Source: Membranipora membranacea (lineage: Eukaryota; Bryozoa; Gymnolaemata; Cheilostomatida; Membraniporidae). Taken from it: DNA of 64,000 nt. Location: contig OU612073.1 in the NCBI GenBank assembly GCA_914767715.1, forward strand, positions 6,324,001 through 6,388,000, given 5' to 3'. Positions within the stretch are counted from its first letter, which is position 1, and every line of letters starts with the position of its first letter. The notes under the pieces are model-generated. The model searched no databases, was not told the origin of the DNA, and saw only the letters and a program-made list of their open reading frames with translations. This document shows positions 27,701 through 35,254 of the stretch, piece by piece. The position numbers were made by a program, and so were the translations under genes.

Positions 27701-30700
27701 TAGGATCTGCAATAATACTGAGAAAGGTGTTGGATATCCCAGGTTAGGGGTCCTAACCCGATACCAACGTATCACCGGCTGAAGAGCTGAGGAAATCAAC
27801 AAGAAAAATAATAAAAATAATATTCACTTTATTTGTCATTCAGTGCCGCTTTCGGGGCTAATGAGAATATGCTTACATAAGATCAATGACACATGATACG
27901 ATTCATGTAATTAGCGCACCCTTGTACAAAGTAAGGGTGGGCAAGCTAGGCTATTGTTGGGAGAGCTCACCTCCTTTAGCAGCATGGGTAGCAACCGGGA
28001 TTCGAAGCTGCAACTCTCAGATTGAAAAGCTCGAATCCTAACTACTACACCACCCTGCTTGCCTAAATGGTATCCACCCCAAAATAGTATGGCTCTTGCT
28101 AATTCAACTCTATTGCTTTCAGTTCTGTGGTACTCGACTGTATTTGCCCTCAGGGGTACACTGGATCTCTTTGTGAGTCAGATCTGGATGCCTGTGCGTT
28201 GGTAGCTTCTCCTTGTTATCCGGGTGTTCTCTGTGGGGATTTGCCTCCTCCAGCTGGCATAGACGGACTCGAGTAAGTTTATGTTTTATGGAACCGAAGT
28301 CTCTGGCCTACTTAAATGACAATGGGGTAAAGTAATGTGTTCAATGACCCAAGACCAATTCCAAACTAAGATGAGCCATACACTCTGAATCTGTTTTCTT
28401 TTATTCAATATTGCAAGTCAAACACACATTTTGGTATTTGAACTGGGCATGCATCACAGCTACAAATATCAACGTTGAATCGATTGGGTCATAAGAGCAT
28501 GAGTACATCATACATTCCCTCTGTCTCACTGCCATATTCATAAATTTAGCTTATCATATTAATACTTATTTGAAGATGTGGAGACTGCCCAGCAGGTTAC
28601 ACTGGAGATGGTAAAACATGTTCCGATATCGATGAATGTGCTTTAGACAGCTGTGATCACCTCTGTCTGAACACCCCAGGCTCCTTTGTATGTGCCTGCA
28701 ACACTGGCTACGAACTGGCTACTGATGGGTCAACATGCAGCGGTAGATATCTAAAAACTCTGTTGTATACATAATTTAAAATTAATAATAATAATAATAA
28801 AGTTTATTTATGAAACGCTTAATAAAATTGTTTAAAAACAATGATTTCTAAGCATTGTACATGTGGTAAAAGGTTAAATAGAAACATATACTATGAAATA
28901 AGCCTGCTGGTAAAATAAATAAAATTGATTAAAATTTTGTTATCATAAAAATAATTAATGAGATGAGAAAAAAATGATGAAAGATGAGATAATTAAGATA
29001 ATTAAAACCTACAAGTGGCAACTGCCCAGCACCTAAAAGTCCACTATAAAACCTACATATATGCTATTCATGCCATAAAATAGAGCTCTTGTTGGACAAT
29101 TGATCAGTCAGCGCCCCACCAGCCCACTCTCATGCAGCTCCAGTCAATGATATTCCATTCCTAAGTCACTGCAGGGGAATCAAGGTGCAAATTGTATTGC
29201 GTATTGTTATGCGTGCTCAATAGGATATTAATAATGAGAAATGTATAGCTACATCATACCAGCCACTAAATTGTAGTAATTCTGATAAATGTATTATTGC
29301 TAAACAGAACATTCACTTTTCAACCGAGATCCATCTGTTTGAACCAACAATTGGGGGAAATTGAATCCTTGTTGCCCTCTGTCTTTTACATCTAGCATAC
29401 CTTGCATGCATGGTAAGGTGTCCAATCATTGTCATTATTTCAGATATTGATGAGTGTAGTACATTAGATCCATGTCATCACATTTGCAACAATACAGTTG
29501 GAGATTTCCTTTGTTCATGCAACGAAGGATTTGATTTAGTCGCTGACAAGAGAAACTGTGAACGTGAGTTGACCTGTTATGATGTGTTCCTGGCATTATT
29601 AAGGGTTTTATCAGCGCAGAAATTCAAAAGTCATACTCAAGAGAGAGGATAGCAGGTTCATGTGTTTAGCGTCTGTCAATCATCAAATTTATTTTTGACT
29701 CTCACCTTTACTTATATTGCATCCATAAATGTTCATTTATTTTGCTACAAGTTGCGATACTGATGTAACACAGTGATGTGATGCCAAATTGAACAAAGCA
29801 TCTGGAAAATGTTGAGCGTCACCTAAAACCTAAATATTGGTTAACTATTGGTTTAAATCTCAAAGTCAGTCTCAAAAAAGTGCTCAGTAAATAGCAGACT
29901 TTATAGAGTCTAACAAAAACCTAAATGCTTTAGCTGGTAACCCATGTGATCTACCGAGCCCATGTGATGATCTGAAGGGCTACTGTAACATCAATAACGG
30001 AGTTGAGATTTGCTCATGTAAGAAAGGATACACTCTCGCAGCGGATGAAAGCACTTGTGAGGAGATCGATGAATGTGCTCTTGGTACTGACGCCTGTGCC
30101 CAGACCTGTACCAACACTGTTGGAGGATACACATGCAACTGTACAGCTGGATACACACTTACTGACAGTGGATTCGGATGTGATGGTAGGTGTTCAAAAT
30201 CAGTGGGGTCAGCAGTAAAGGTAATTGTCATTCAGCAGTAAGAGCTTAGCCCTATATTATATTCTCAAAGTGGCAGAACAGCATGTAGAAGAATCTAAAG
30301 GCTCAAGTAGACTGGGTCAAGTTTGCGCCACATATCGTGCGAAACGCCCGCCGCCCGGAGGTGAATTGTCGCCTGTGGCATCAGTCCTGTCATCCGGGGT
30401 CTTGTAGTCCAAGAACTATCAGAATGCAGGTTCAATAAATAAATGATCATAAGTTCATCAAAACTAGTCTGTGCTAGTATATATGTTTGTACCTTCTAAC
30501 AATGATAATTTTCCTGGTTGTTTTCTATTTGTCCACTTGTTTTAGATATCAACGAATGCTTCCAGGAAAGTTTCCCATGTCATATATCTCAAGTTTGTTT
30601 GAATACTCCTGGAACGTTTGAATGCACATGCGCTACAGATCAAAAACTCAGTGAAGGAATTTGCCAAGGTAATACCTCATTAATACCTGATTAATAAACA

Positions 30701-33700
30701 GTCTTGCCAGTATTTCATAATAATTATCTTTGTTGTCATTAGGCTTGCTTAGCAGGCAAAACATCAGACATGAATTGATAACTCCTTCACTGCTGAATGG
30801 GAAATGTCTAGTTGTTTCCTCTTAGGTTACATCCAACTATTCAAAATACTGTAACTCTCTCTTCTTTCCAAGTTATACAGTTTACGGGCCCTGTTGAGCC
30901 TATCACAGAAGAGGTTGAGAAAGAAGTCGAGCAGAACTCAATAGAATTCTCTGTTGAATCGATGTCCATTGACCAGGTAGGCGGATGATAACACAACAAT
31001 GCTGCCTATTCAAACTTCCCTAGTCCAATACCAAGGTGACAGTAGTCCTGATCGGTCCGCACCAAAACCTGCCCAAATTGGTGACTTGGTCCGGGATTCA
31101 AAGTATTATATTGATGATATGATATGAGTATATTTTTTGGCACCTAATAATTTAATTTGAATTGTCAACAATCAAATCAAATAAAATCAAATAGAACTCA
31201 TCTTCAAAAATGTTCACAATTATAATGACCGACCAAGTCACCGAAACCTACCCTAAAACATAAACGTATTGAGTACCAGTCGACCAAGATTACTGCCTAT
31301 AACCTCTCTGCATTGAAATAATATATGGAGGATAGAGGATCGTCCAGATCACTCGGGCAAAAGACCAACAAGTTCGATGTCCACTTAACACGAGTAATCA
31401 CTCATGCAGATCCACCGAGTAACCACTTGTGACCCCAAATCGATGTAAAAATCGTCTCGTGTAGCTAGAGCTTTAGATGTGTTTCTGCTCACTGTGCCTA
31501 CTTTATTGTTTCCATTGTTCACAGTATACAGTTGGGAAGGAGATACTTATATTTACCAAGCTAGCTGGTGCAGTGACTGATCTTTGTAGTAATGGCTCGT
31601 GTGAGATTATAATGATTGGTTCTGAAGCTGCAAGAAGAAGGTATGTAAAGTACTGTCATTATCGCCTCTGCGACCCTGAACATTTTTTTTAGCCTAAGAG
31701 ACTATTGCTACCAGGTTAAGGGTTTAATTGTTGTTTTGAGTGTTTTGGTTTCATCTGAGCAATTCTGAATCAAGATAAATAATACCCCAAAACGTACAAT
31801 TATGTGCCAGGATTTTGCTATTAATTTGTTGTGAGGCCTAATTCATTGTCATCACGGACTTCTATCTTTAAATCTTGTTTCGTTGATGGTCGAATGTAGA
31901 GGAGTTAGGAACAGAAGAACAAAATAAAAAGATCTCGCAAATAGACATGTACAGTATTATGTCTCTTTTGCGAGATCTTTTTGATTTGTTCTCCTGTTCC
32001 TAACATCTTTAGGCCTATATAAACCAGGATCTTTGTCATTCTGTCTGCTAAGTGAAGCTGTAAAAGTGGCAACAGGAGTTTACGATGATGAATGTTTTAA
32101 TTTTACGATGATAAGTGATTTTACTGATTAATGATTTAATTTGTAGGAGGCGGTCTACAGATATAGCAGTTCATCAGGAGTACTTTGCCCGATTGCCAGG
32201 ATACCCATCCGAAAATTCTAATGGCGGCATTGATTTAGCTATTTACTGCAAGATACCAGGTGTTGGAGTACTGTCAAGCAATGATCTACTGGCAGTCATG
32301 GTTTCTAGTGTAGCAAATATCCAAAATGACATTGGTATGATATATCTATCTTTAGCCATGTTAATATACAGTTAAGTCACTTAATTCAAACTCCAGGGGA
32401 CCCAATAAATTGGTTCTAATTATGAATTCTTCCAATTACAATAATGCCAGCTCGCGGGGATTTTCAACGAATGTGGGGCATATTTCAGGGATTTGATAAA
32501 CAACAGCTTTTAATTTGTTGTATTGTGCAATGCAAGTGATAATGGAAATAAAACACTGATGACTAGTGTACAGTAGTAACCACTGATTTGGATATGCTGG
32601 GTTGGCAACTTTGTATAAGTGTGTTAAATCCAGATATCGATCACTCCCTTTGTCTGCATTGTCAAAAACAAACATCTGAACAAGGAGTTACATTCTTGCT
32701 TGATTAGAAAGACAACTTTGAATCTTGAGCCCTCTGAAGATGGAGTAATTATCTTCCTTGGTAGGGGAAGACAATTTCTTCAAATTTCTACACTCAGGTG
32801 TCTGAATTAACAGGAATTTCGAATTATCAGGATTAAAAAAAACTGGCTTACACTGTGGTTATTTGTAGGATTTTTTGGCATTTTTTAGCTGCAAATAATT
32901 TACCTTTTGTCATTCAAAATTTATGTCAAGGATTGCTTCTACAAATTCGTATCATATAATGATTTTATAGGGACTACTTTGTGTTGCAAATCCTGGTTCA
33001 ATACAAATAGTTGTGAGGCATTTGAGCCGGATGCTTCCAGTTAATGGCAGCTTCTTTTCATATAACATGGCCACAGTGATTTGGTTTTTTTAAATCTTGC
33101 TAACTAGGAAAAACTATTTAAGAGAACATTGAGAGTATGAAGATCACTGAGCAAGGAAATGCTGCCAAAGCAAAAACAATTTAGAAATTCTTGTTGCTAG
33201 TTTTCTAGTTTGTATCCCATGAGAGGCATGAACTTAACCTCTATGGTAACCATGAAACTCACATCACCTTAGTTTACTCATGTTCCCAATGACTTATTTA
33301 TAATGATCACTTTGTTACAGGCCTGTCCGTAATCGAGGTGAAAGCTTTTGATGGCACTGTAAAGGCTGGAGGGACAAGCACAGTCTCTTCATCCTCTTTT
33401 GGACCGACAGACCCAGGCCAGACAGACCCTGGACAATATACTTCTGTATTCAAATATGCTGTGATCGGAGTATCTGTTGGCGTTACATTGACAGTCATCG
33501 TCATCGCTGTTACTGTACTGGTGTGTAAACAGAAATCAGGGTGAGTACTGGCCACATCCCGAAACATGGACGGCAAAATATCGATTGCCTTGAGTGGATT
33601 CTCTTAACGTGTTGTTTGAACGGAATAAGATGCGAGACAGTTGAATGATTCAAGTCGTCGAGGTGTCATCAAAAGCCATCTTTCAGTTGACTTGATTCAG

Positions 33701-34151
33701 GGGGGGGGGAGTGGCAAAAAAATGACATCATATATATATATATATGTAGTTAGGTTGCCAAAAGATTACTATGCCATATTTCTACACCTCTCAGTTTGTC
33801 AGTAAGAGAGAAAATTTTGAAATCTGAAAATTCAGAGGCGATAATTCTTAATAAGGATTATTGTAGTATAAGATTAGCCACCTGGCTGTAATTAAACATT
33901 ATAGAACTAAATCGAATGTGTTGTTTCAGAAATAAAGATATTTGTTGCATTCAATGAAAACCATTAGGGCATGTTCATTTTTTCCTGTACTAATAATCAA
34001 TAACTTTAATTTTAGCAAGCGTCAGGTTGCGGAAATCCCATCACATTTTGTGAAGGCTGAAACAGGGTCTTCATACTGGGCTACTCCTGTGCCAATGGCT
34101 CCAAGGGATGTCAGTTATCCAACAGTAATCCCCATGGAAACTGTTGAGTAG
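117..34151 (+). CDS. MUC4-like membrane mucin with CUB, NIDO, AMOP, VWD and EGF domains (31 exons)
   Basis: Exons: 117-357, 616-1245, 12510-12749, 13049-13230, 13561-13711, 13996-14061, 14298-14470, 14728-14881, 15299-15504, 15744-16008, 16407-16615, 17076-17361, 17625-17793, 18433-18598, 18828-18951, 19209-19355, 19636-19919, 20641-20809, 21176-21442, 21631-21845, 22283-22395, 28123-28272, 28576-28742, 29444-29563, 29934-30185, 30546-30668, 30873-30976, 31525-31640, 32147-32334, 33321-33540, 34016-34151. Every junction is GT-AG and every phase matches, giving 2010 residues. Order: signal peptide 1-20, mucin to about 370, CUB 372-481 and 505-612, NIDO 615-935, AMOP 937-1087, VWD and following Cys region 1088-1376, Ig-like to 1448, EGF 1449-1756, membrane-proximal segment, helix about 1938-1960, 50-residue tail. 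The NIDO-AMOP-VWD-EGF-TM order is that of MUC4. Role inferred: epithelial surface mucin or adhesion protein. The first exon is chosen because the ATG opens a signal peptide; a non-coding upstream exon is possible. Small exon errors are possible. Confidence 0.88.
709..925 (+). repeat. 39-bp coding minisatellite in mucin exon 2
   Basis: About five and a half copies of a 39-bp unit encoding a 13-residue Thr/Ser/Pro unit. Copies are nearly identical at the nucleotide level; one copy reads CTACTACAACTCAG where the others read CTAGTACCACCCAG. The unit keeps the reading frame, so copy-number change alters only the length of the glycosylated stalk. This is the classic behaviour of mucin VNTRs. Confidence 0.9.
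2014..2056 (+). other. tRNA-like B-box segment in the left palindrome arm
   Basis: The sequence contains GGTTCAAATCC, a canonical RNA polymerase III B box, beside a GC-rich tail (CCGCCGGAGCA) resembling an acceptor end. I could not fold a full tRNA: the T stem is imperfect and no convincing A box lies at the right distance. It is best read as a tRNA-derived relic. The other arm carries the inverted copy at 9158-9205. Confidence 0.45.
2520..2880 (-). pseudogene. LINE reverse transcriptase C-terminal fragment inside the CACTA element
   Basis: Read on the minus strand, the stretch gives [16 protein letters not shown], then FERIQRSV, then a segment around HHHLNSRIK. These are the conserved landmarks after the catalytic domain of non-LTR reverse transcriptases: an R-P-x-x-x-Y/W segment, a Q-R segment, and the region before the final W-N-x-L-P. 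It is open for about 80 codons (2518-2760) but has neither the catalytic domain nor an end, so it is a captured fragment. Confidence 0.6.
4428..4548 (+). pseudogene. Second, inverted copy of the LINE reverse transcriptase fragment
   Basis: On the plus strand the frame reads [20 protein letters not shown] and continues through a QHSV segment to a stop at about 4548. It matches the minus-strand fragment at 2740-2870 with changes, because it lies in the opposite inner arm of the CACTA foldback. This copy is shorter and stops soon after the Q-R region. Confidence 0.55.
5890..6924. other. Left-arm open frames of the giant palindrome, function unknown
   Basis: Three open frames occur: 5890-6192 (+, 100 codons), 6324-6611 (-, 95) and 6658-6924 (-, 88). 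Each has an inverted partner in the right arm: 8394-8696 (-), 7951-8262 (+) and 7664-7903 (+). I recognise no domain. Between the last pair the first 71 aligned residues differ at eight positions and then one copy shifts frame, which argues against strong protein constraint. They are probably relics of an element gene or chance open frames. Confidence 0.3.
9158..9205 (-). other. tRNA-like B-box segment in the right palindrome arm
   Basis: Inverted copy of the segment at 2014-2056, again with an intact GGTTCAAATCC B box on the minus strand. It is not a tRNA gene; no cloverleaf is apparent. Confidence 0.45.
9359..11523. mobile_element. TTAA-flanked non-autonomous element in the right arm
   Basis: Left end AGTGCATGTAAAGGAAACAG; right end, read inverted, AGTGTTTGTAAAGGAACAGG. 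Both continue into a shared TTCTTGGTATCATT-type stretch. Each end abuts TTAA (9355-9358 and 11524-11527). The left arm of the giant palindrome (about 1870) lacks the insert and has ATAA at the matching spot. TTAA duplication is characteristic of piggyBac and Kolobok elements, but no transposase is visible and the termini do not start with CCC, so the group is open. Inside are a 24-bp inverted repeat and a G-run of about 20 bases near 10868. Confidence 0.55.
9487..9562. repeat. Perfect 24-bp inverted repeat (hairpin)
   Basis: AAGGTACTAAAAAGGTACTA plus TTTT at 9487-9510 is exactly inverted at 9539-9562, with a 28-base loop. It lies near the left end of the TTAA-flanked element and is probably a subterminal structure of that element. 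Confidence 0.75.
11813..11848. repeat. 13-bp stem hairpin, GC-rich
   Basis: TTAGAGGCGGAGA at 11813 pairs with TCTCCGCCTCTAA ending 11848 around a short loop. It stands in AT-rich intron sequence just outside the foldback element. Function unknown. Confidence 0.6.
13049..13711 (+). CDS. Exons 4-5: first CUB domain
   Basis: Exon 4 (13049-13230) starts [19 protein letters not shown] and ends GYDYLY; exon 5 (13561-13711) starts VYDTPSGAF and ends [16 protein letters not shown]. The S-P-N-Y-P, F-D-T-E...Y-D and F-x-T-D-G-S motifs are typical of CUB. The acidic set D-F-D-T-E plus Y-D resembles calcium-binding CUB domains. Only one disulphide pair of the usual two is apparent, and an extra Cys follows S-P-N-Y-P. 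The phase-0 intron inside the domain is shared with the second CUB. Confidence 0.9.
13996..14061 (+). CDS. Exon 6: Thr-rich linker between the CUB domains
   Basis: A 66-bp phase 1-1 exon encoding [20 protein letters not shown]. It reads as a short O-glycosylated spacer and could be skipped in frame. Splice sites TTTTAG and GTAACT flank it, and the phases fit both neighbours. Confidence 0.75.
14298..14881 (+). CDS. Exons 7-8: second CUB domain
   Basis: Exon 7 (14298-14470) begins [20 protein letters not shown] and ends GYDNVY; exon 8 (14728-14881) begins VFDTPTNTL and ends [16 protein letters not shown]. It is clearly a duplicate of the first CUB: same opening C-N-S-D-S-F, same internal phase-0 intron, same F-D-x-E...Y-D acidic cluster, same G-W-N-x-T-W ending. 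Confidence 0.9.
15299..17361 (+). CDS. Exons 9-12: NIDO (nidogen-like extracellular) domain
   Basis: Exon 9 leads in with RLYPWG and [12 protein letters not shown]. Exon 10 carries the NIDO core: [21 protein letters not shown] and KVYYHEYQ. Exon 11 has [13 protein letters not shown], then an unusual Asp/Tyr-rich insertion bracketed by Cys residues. Exon 12 has [21 protein letters not shown], and a glycine-rich end. NIDO occurs in nidogen, MUC4, SUSD2, Mesh and alpha-tectorin and is thought to mediate extracellular interaction. Its place directly before AMOP is the MUC4/SUSD2/Mesh order. Confidence 0.9.
17625..18951 (+). CDS. Exons 13-15: AMOP domain
   Basis: Exon 13 ends with [25 protein letters not shown]. 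Exon 14 has [20 protein letters not shown]. Exon 15 has [20 protein letters not shown]. These spaced cysteines, the RCCY centre and the C-x-x-F-Y-x-x-R-P end are the AMOP signature, found in MUC4, SUSD2, ISM1 and Mesh-type adhesion proteins. Intron phases 2 and 0 inside the domain are consistent. Confidence 0.9.
17913..18010. repeat. Heptamer satellite (TGACTGG) x14 in intron 13
   Basis: Ninety-eight bases made of exactly fourteen copies of TGACTGG, with no mismatch that I can find. A perfect array implies a young or very unstable locus. It lies 120 bases after the exon 13 donor, so large expansions would lengthen the intron but not the protein. Confidence 0.95.
18615..18704. repeat. 90-bp hairpin in intron 14
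   Basis: AAGTGCTCAGAC at 18615 pairs exactly with GTCTGAGCACTT ending 18704, and AATGCGAGTTAGTG at 18633 pairs exactly with CACTAACTCGCATT at 18673-18686. The loop is 26 bases. It could be a very small MITE or a structured intronic RNA; no target duplication was clear. Confidence 0.75.
19209..21442 (+). CDS. Exons 16-19: VWD domain and following Cys region
   Basis: Exon 16 opens [20 protein letters not shown] then GEYLF, the standard start of a von Willebrand type D domain. Exon 17 continues with alternating hydrophobic strands. Exon 18 has [19 protein letters not shown], the conserved end of VWD. Exon 19 carries [20 protein letters not shown], the short Cys-containing block that follows VWD in MUC4 and SUSD2. 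VWD modules support multimerisation or, in MUC4-type proteins, cleavage near G-D-P-H. The G-D-P-H motif is intact here; autocleavage is only inferred from the family. Confidence 0.9.
19966..20255 (+). repeat. Interspersed repeat copy 1 (intron 17)
   Basis: About 290 bases starting CATTGAATTCCATATCTGGA and ending near ACTATTTCCATTCTAAGA are repeated in inverted orientation at 34690-34985. Landmarks include AAAATAGCCAGTCCCTAGTA and AGGGACAGCCAATCAGAT. No coding capacity is seen. It is a dispersed repeat of unknown class, possibly a MITE or SINE. Confidence 0.75.
21631..21845 (+). CDS. Exon 20: Ig-like or cadherin-like beta-sandwich segment
   Basis: Seventy-one residues beginning [20 protein letters not shown], with VNDSNGDAV in the middle and no cysteine. 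The N-x-x-P-x-I opening and the D-x-x-G-D turn resemble the short Ig-like/Calx-like strands that follow VWD in MUC4-type proteins. The domain name is uncertain; membership in the gene is secure from matched phases (1 in, 0 out). Confidence 0.7.
22283..30668 (+). CDS. Exons 21-26: seven EGF-like domains
   Basis: EGF1 spans exons 21-22 ([13 protein letters not shown] then [13 protein letters not shown]). EGF2 spans exons 22-23 (ending [12 protein letters not shown]). EGF3 ([14 protein letters not shown]) is in exon 23, EGF4 ([15 protein letters not shown]) in exon 24, EGF5 (non-calcium) and EGF6 ([12 protein letters not shown]) in exon 25, EGF7 ([12 protein letters not shown]) in exon 26. EGF3, 4, 6 and 7 carry the D/E-I-D/N-E-C calcium-binding opening. 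Exons 24, 25 and 26 are each phase 1-1, the usual unit of EGF exon shuffling. The 5.7-kb intron 21 splits EGF1 and holds a Dong/R4-type LINE. Confidence 0.9.
24102..25064. mobile_element. hAT-like non-autonomous element inside the Dong/R4 LINE
   Basis: Ends CATGGGCGTCAGAAGG and CCTTCTGACGCCCATG, inverted and identical over 16 bases, then continuing into a GAGCACCCCTTGG-type match. Flanking 8-mers are GTTCAGTC (24094-24101) and GTCGAGTC (25065-25072), six of eight matching, consistent with the 8-bp hAT duplication after decay. It has no transposase. Confidence 0.65.
25297..25333. repeat. 37-bp near-perfect palindrome in the LINE
   Basis: AATGAACTCCCTCTTCCT, one C, then its exact reverse complement. 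The 18-bp arms have only one base between them. The palindrome puts a stop just after the RYDDRVKQQ segment of the LINE protein. Confidence 0.85.
27826..28069 (-). mobile_element. tRNA-derived SINE (family A)
   Basis: On the minus strand from 28069: GGGTGGTGTAGTAGTTAGGA (A-box region), then GCTTCGAATCCCGG (B box), then a body ending AAATAAAGTGAATATTATTT. A related head, also with A and B boxes, occurs on the minus strand at 52505-52667. Pol III boxes plus a tRNA-unrelated body and A/T-rich tail define a SINE. It abuts the 3' end of the Dong/R4-type LINE. Confidence 0.7.
30873..33540 (+). CDS. Exons 27-30: membrane-proximal segment and transmembrane helix
   Basis: Exons 27-29 encode about 135 residues with no EGF pattern: acidic [18 protein letters not shown], then [11 protein letters not shown], one C-SNGS-C pair, and [20 protein letters not shown]. 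The position and the final alternating strand pattern recall a SEA module, but the GSVVV cleavage motif is absent and I do not assign it. Exon 30 adds a Ser/Gly/Pro stalk ([12 protein letters not shown]) and a helix, [20 protein letters not shown], ending VLVCKQK. The C-K-Q-K after the helix is a stop-transfer signal and gives type-I topology. Confidence 0.85.
31904..32004. repeat. 101-bp hairpin in intron 28
   Basis: GTTAGGAACAG at the left end is inverted as CTGTTCCTAAC at the right. The arms stay complementary over about 46 bases, including AAAAAGATCTCGCAAA against TTTTGCGAGATCTTTTT, around a small loop. The size suits either a miniature inverted-repeat element or a pre-miRNA-like fold; the sequence alone cannot separate these. 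Confidence 0.75.
34016..34151 (+). CDS. Exon 31: cytoplasmic tail and stop
   Basis: The last exon (acceptor TTTTAG, phase 2) gives [40 protein letters not shown] and ETVE, then TAG at 34149-34151. With the start of the tail in exon 30 this makes about 50 cytoplasmic residues. It has Pro and Tyr residues (SSYW, SYPTV) but no PPxY, ITAM-like or canonical PDZ motif. Confidence 0.88.
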
Positions 34152-35120
34152 ATCTGGAATGATGAGGAATAGTTACTATGTTGGACTAATATGTGTGTGT
34201 GTGCATGCGTGCGTGTGTGTGTGTCCTTTGTGAGGAGAGTTGATGTAGTGGTGGGTGCTTGTTTGATTTGGACGATGTCTGAACCTTCATAACCTCGTTA
34301 CCATATATTGTGGTCTGTTAAACAGACATTGACATTTCAGCTTGCCCCATATAACTTTACTTGATATGACAATTGATAACTATTAGCCCAAGGTTTTTTA
34401 GTGTGAGACTTTTCCATAATGTGTTTGCTCTGATTCGATTGGTTTGGTGAGATTACCATTGCCATGTTAAATGGACTTTTCTGGTAATACCGATTTGATG
34501 CGGCCTCACAAATGTTAGCTAATCAATATTGCCACATATGACCTGATGCCAAAGCGATGGGAAAGCGCTTGGTTTGTGCAATGAATGCACGCTTATGGAG
34601 CCAACTCGAATCAGAAAATAATCAAACAGTTCTTTCAGAAAAATACCGTACCATCGTGCATTGGCTCTCTCACCCAACCTATCAGAGCCAACCACTGAAT
34701 TAGATTCTTCTCTTAGAATGGAAATAGTATCATATCGTTATACGGTTAGGATACTAAACACAGGAACCCATCTGACTGTTATCTGATTGGCTGTCCCTAG
34801 TAGCATGAATAATTAGCCTGAGAAATTGTCTTGTTTACAAAATTGCAAACAGTAATTATACCCCTACAGTGTCAATGATTAGGGCATTTCTAGATTGCTA
34901 CTAGGGACTGGCTATTTTTGCAAGCCCTTTGTTTTGCAAAAGAAAGCTAATGATGCTATTCCAGATATGGAATTCAATGGAGCCAACACACTGACTTGGG
35001 TTAATCAAATTTGATTGAAGGTTCGTTGGAGATATGTCACCTTAAGACTTTAGTGTCGCTGATTGTCGTTTTACTGCCTTTTCTCATGTGTCTGTGATTC
35101 CCAAATAAACATCTTTAAGT
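34152..35120 (+). other. Probable 3' UTR of gene 1 with an inserted repeat
   Basis: After the stop there is a GT-rich run (34190-34223) and no further exon. The first clear AATAAA on the plus strand is at 35104-35109, followed by a T/G-rich stretch (CTTCTTGTTTGTC) within 50 bases, as expected after a cleavage site. The true 3' end may be nearer the stop; transcripts would decide. Confidence 0.35.
34690..34985 (-). repeat. Interspersed repeat copy 2 (inverted relative to 19966-20255)
   Basis: On the minus strand it starts CATTGAATTCCATATCTGGA and runs parallel to the intron-17 copy with scattered substitutions and small indels. It lies in the presumed 3' UTR or just downstream, so a long gene 1 transcript would carry the two copies in opposite orientation. 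Confidence 0.75.
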
Positions 35121-35254
35121 TGCAAAATTGAGATCATTTTGTACAGCAACTTCTTGTTTGTCAATTGAAGGTTGTTTTTACAGTAAAAACTTTAGAAGTT
35201 CTTTCATATCAAATTGACAAGATGCAGTTTTGCCTTTTGTCATTAATGATACTA

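Larger units (their letters stand above)
22750..27820 (+). pseudogene. Dong/R4-type non-LTR retrotransposon, decayed
   Basis: Pieces in order: N-terminal segment 22890-23339, linker 23507-23782, region 25062-25301, reverse transcriptase 25357-26388, thumb 26556-27074, C-terminal endonuclease 27181-27747. RT landmarks: [42 protein letters not shown]. The C-terminus has CRMC...HILSEC (CCHC zinc finger) and RPDIVV...WIIDIAVP, the restriction-enzyme-like endonuclease typical of Dong/R4 LINEs. Stops break it: NY-stop-PMT where NYRP is expected (CGA to TGA) and MSK-stop-KTNL where Trp is expected. Catalytic motif A reads [11 protein letters not shown], with Gly in place of the first catalytic Asp. 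It lies in sense orientation in intron 21, and a hAT-like element (24102-25064) interrupts it. Confidence 0.85.

Noticed and set aside
30300-30420. GC-rich patch (CGCCCGCCGCCCGGAGG) as a possible promoter
   Set aside because: It is a single short patch in intron 25 with no exon start or further promoter elements near it.
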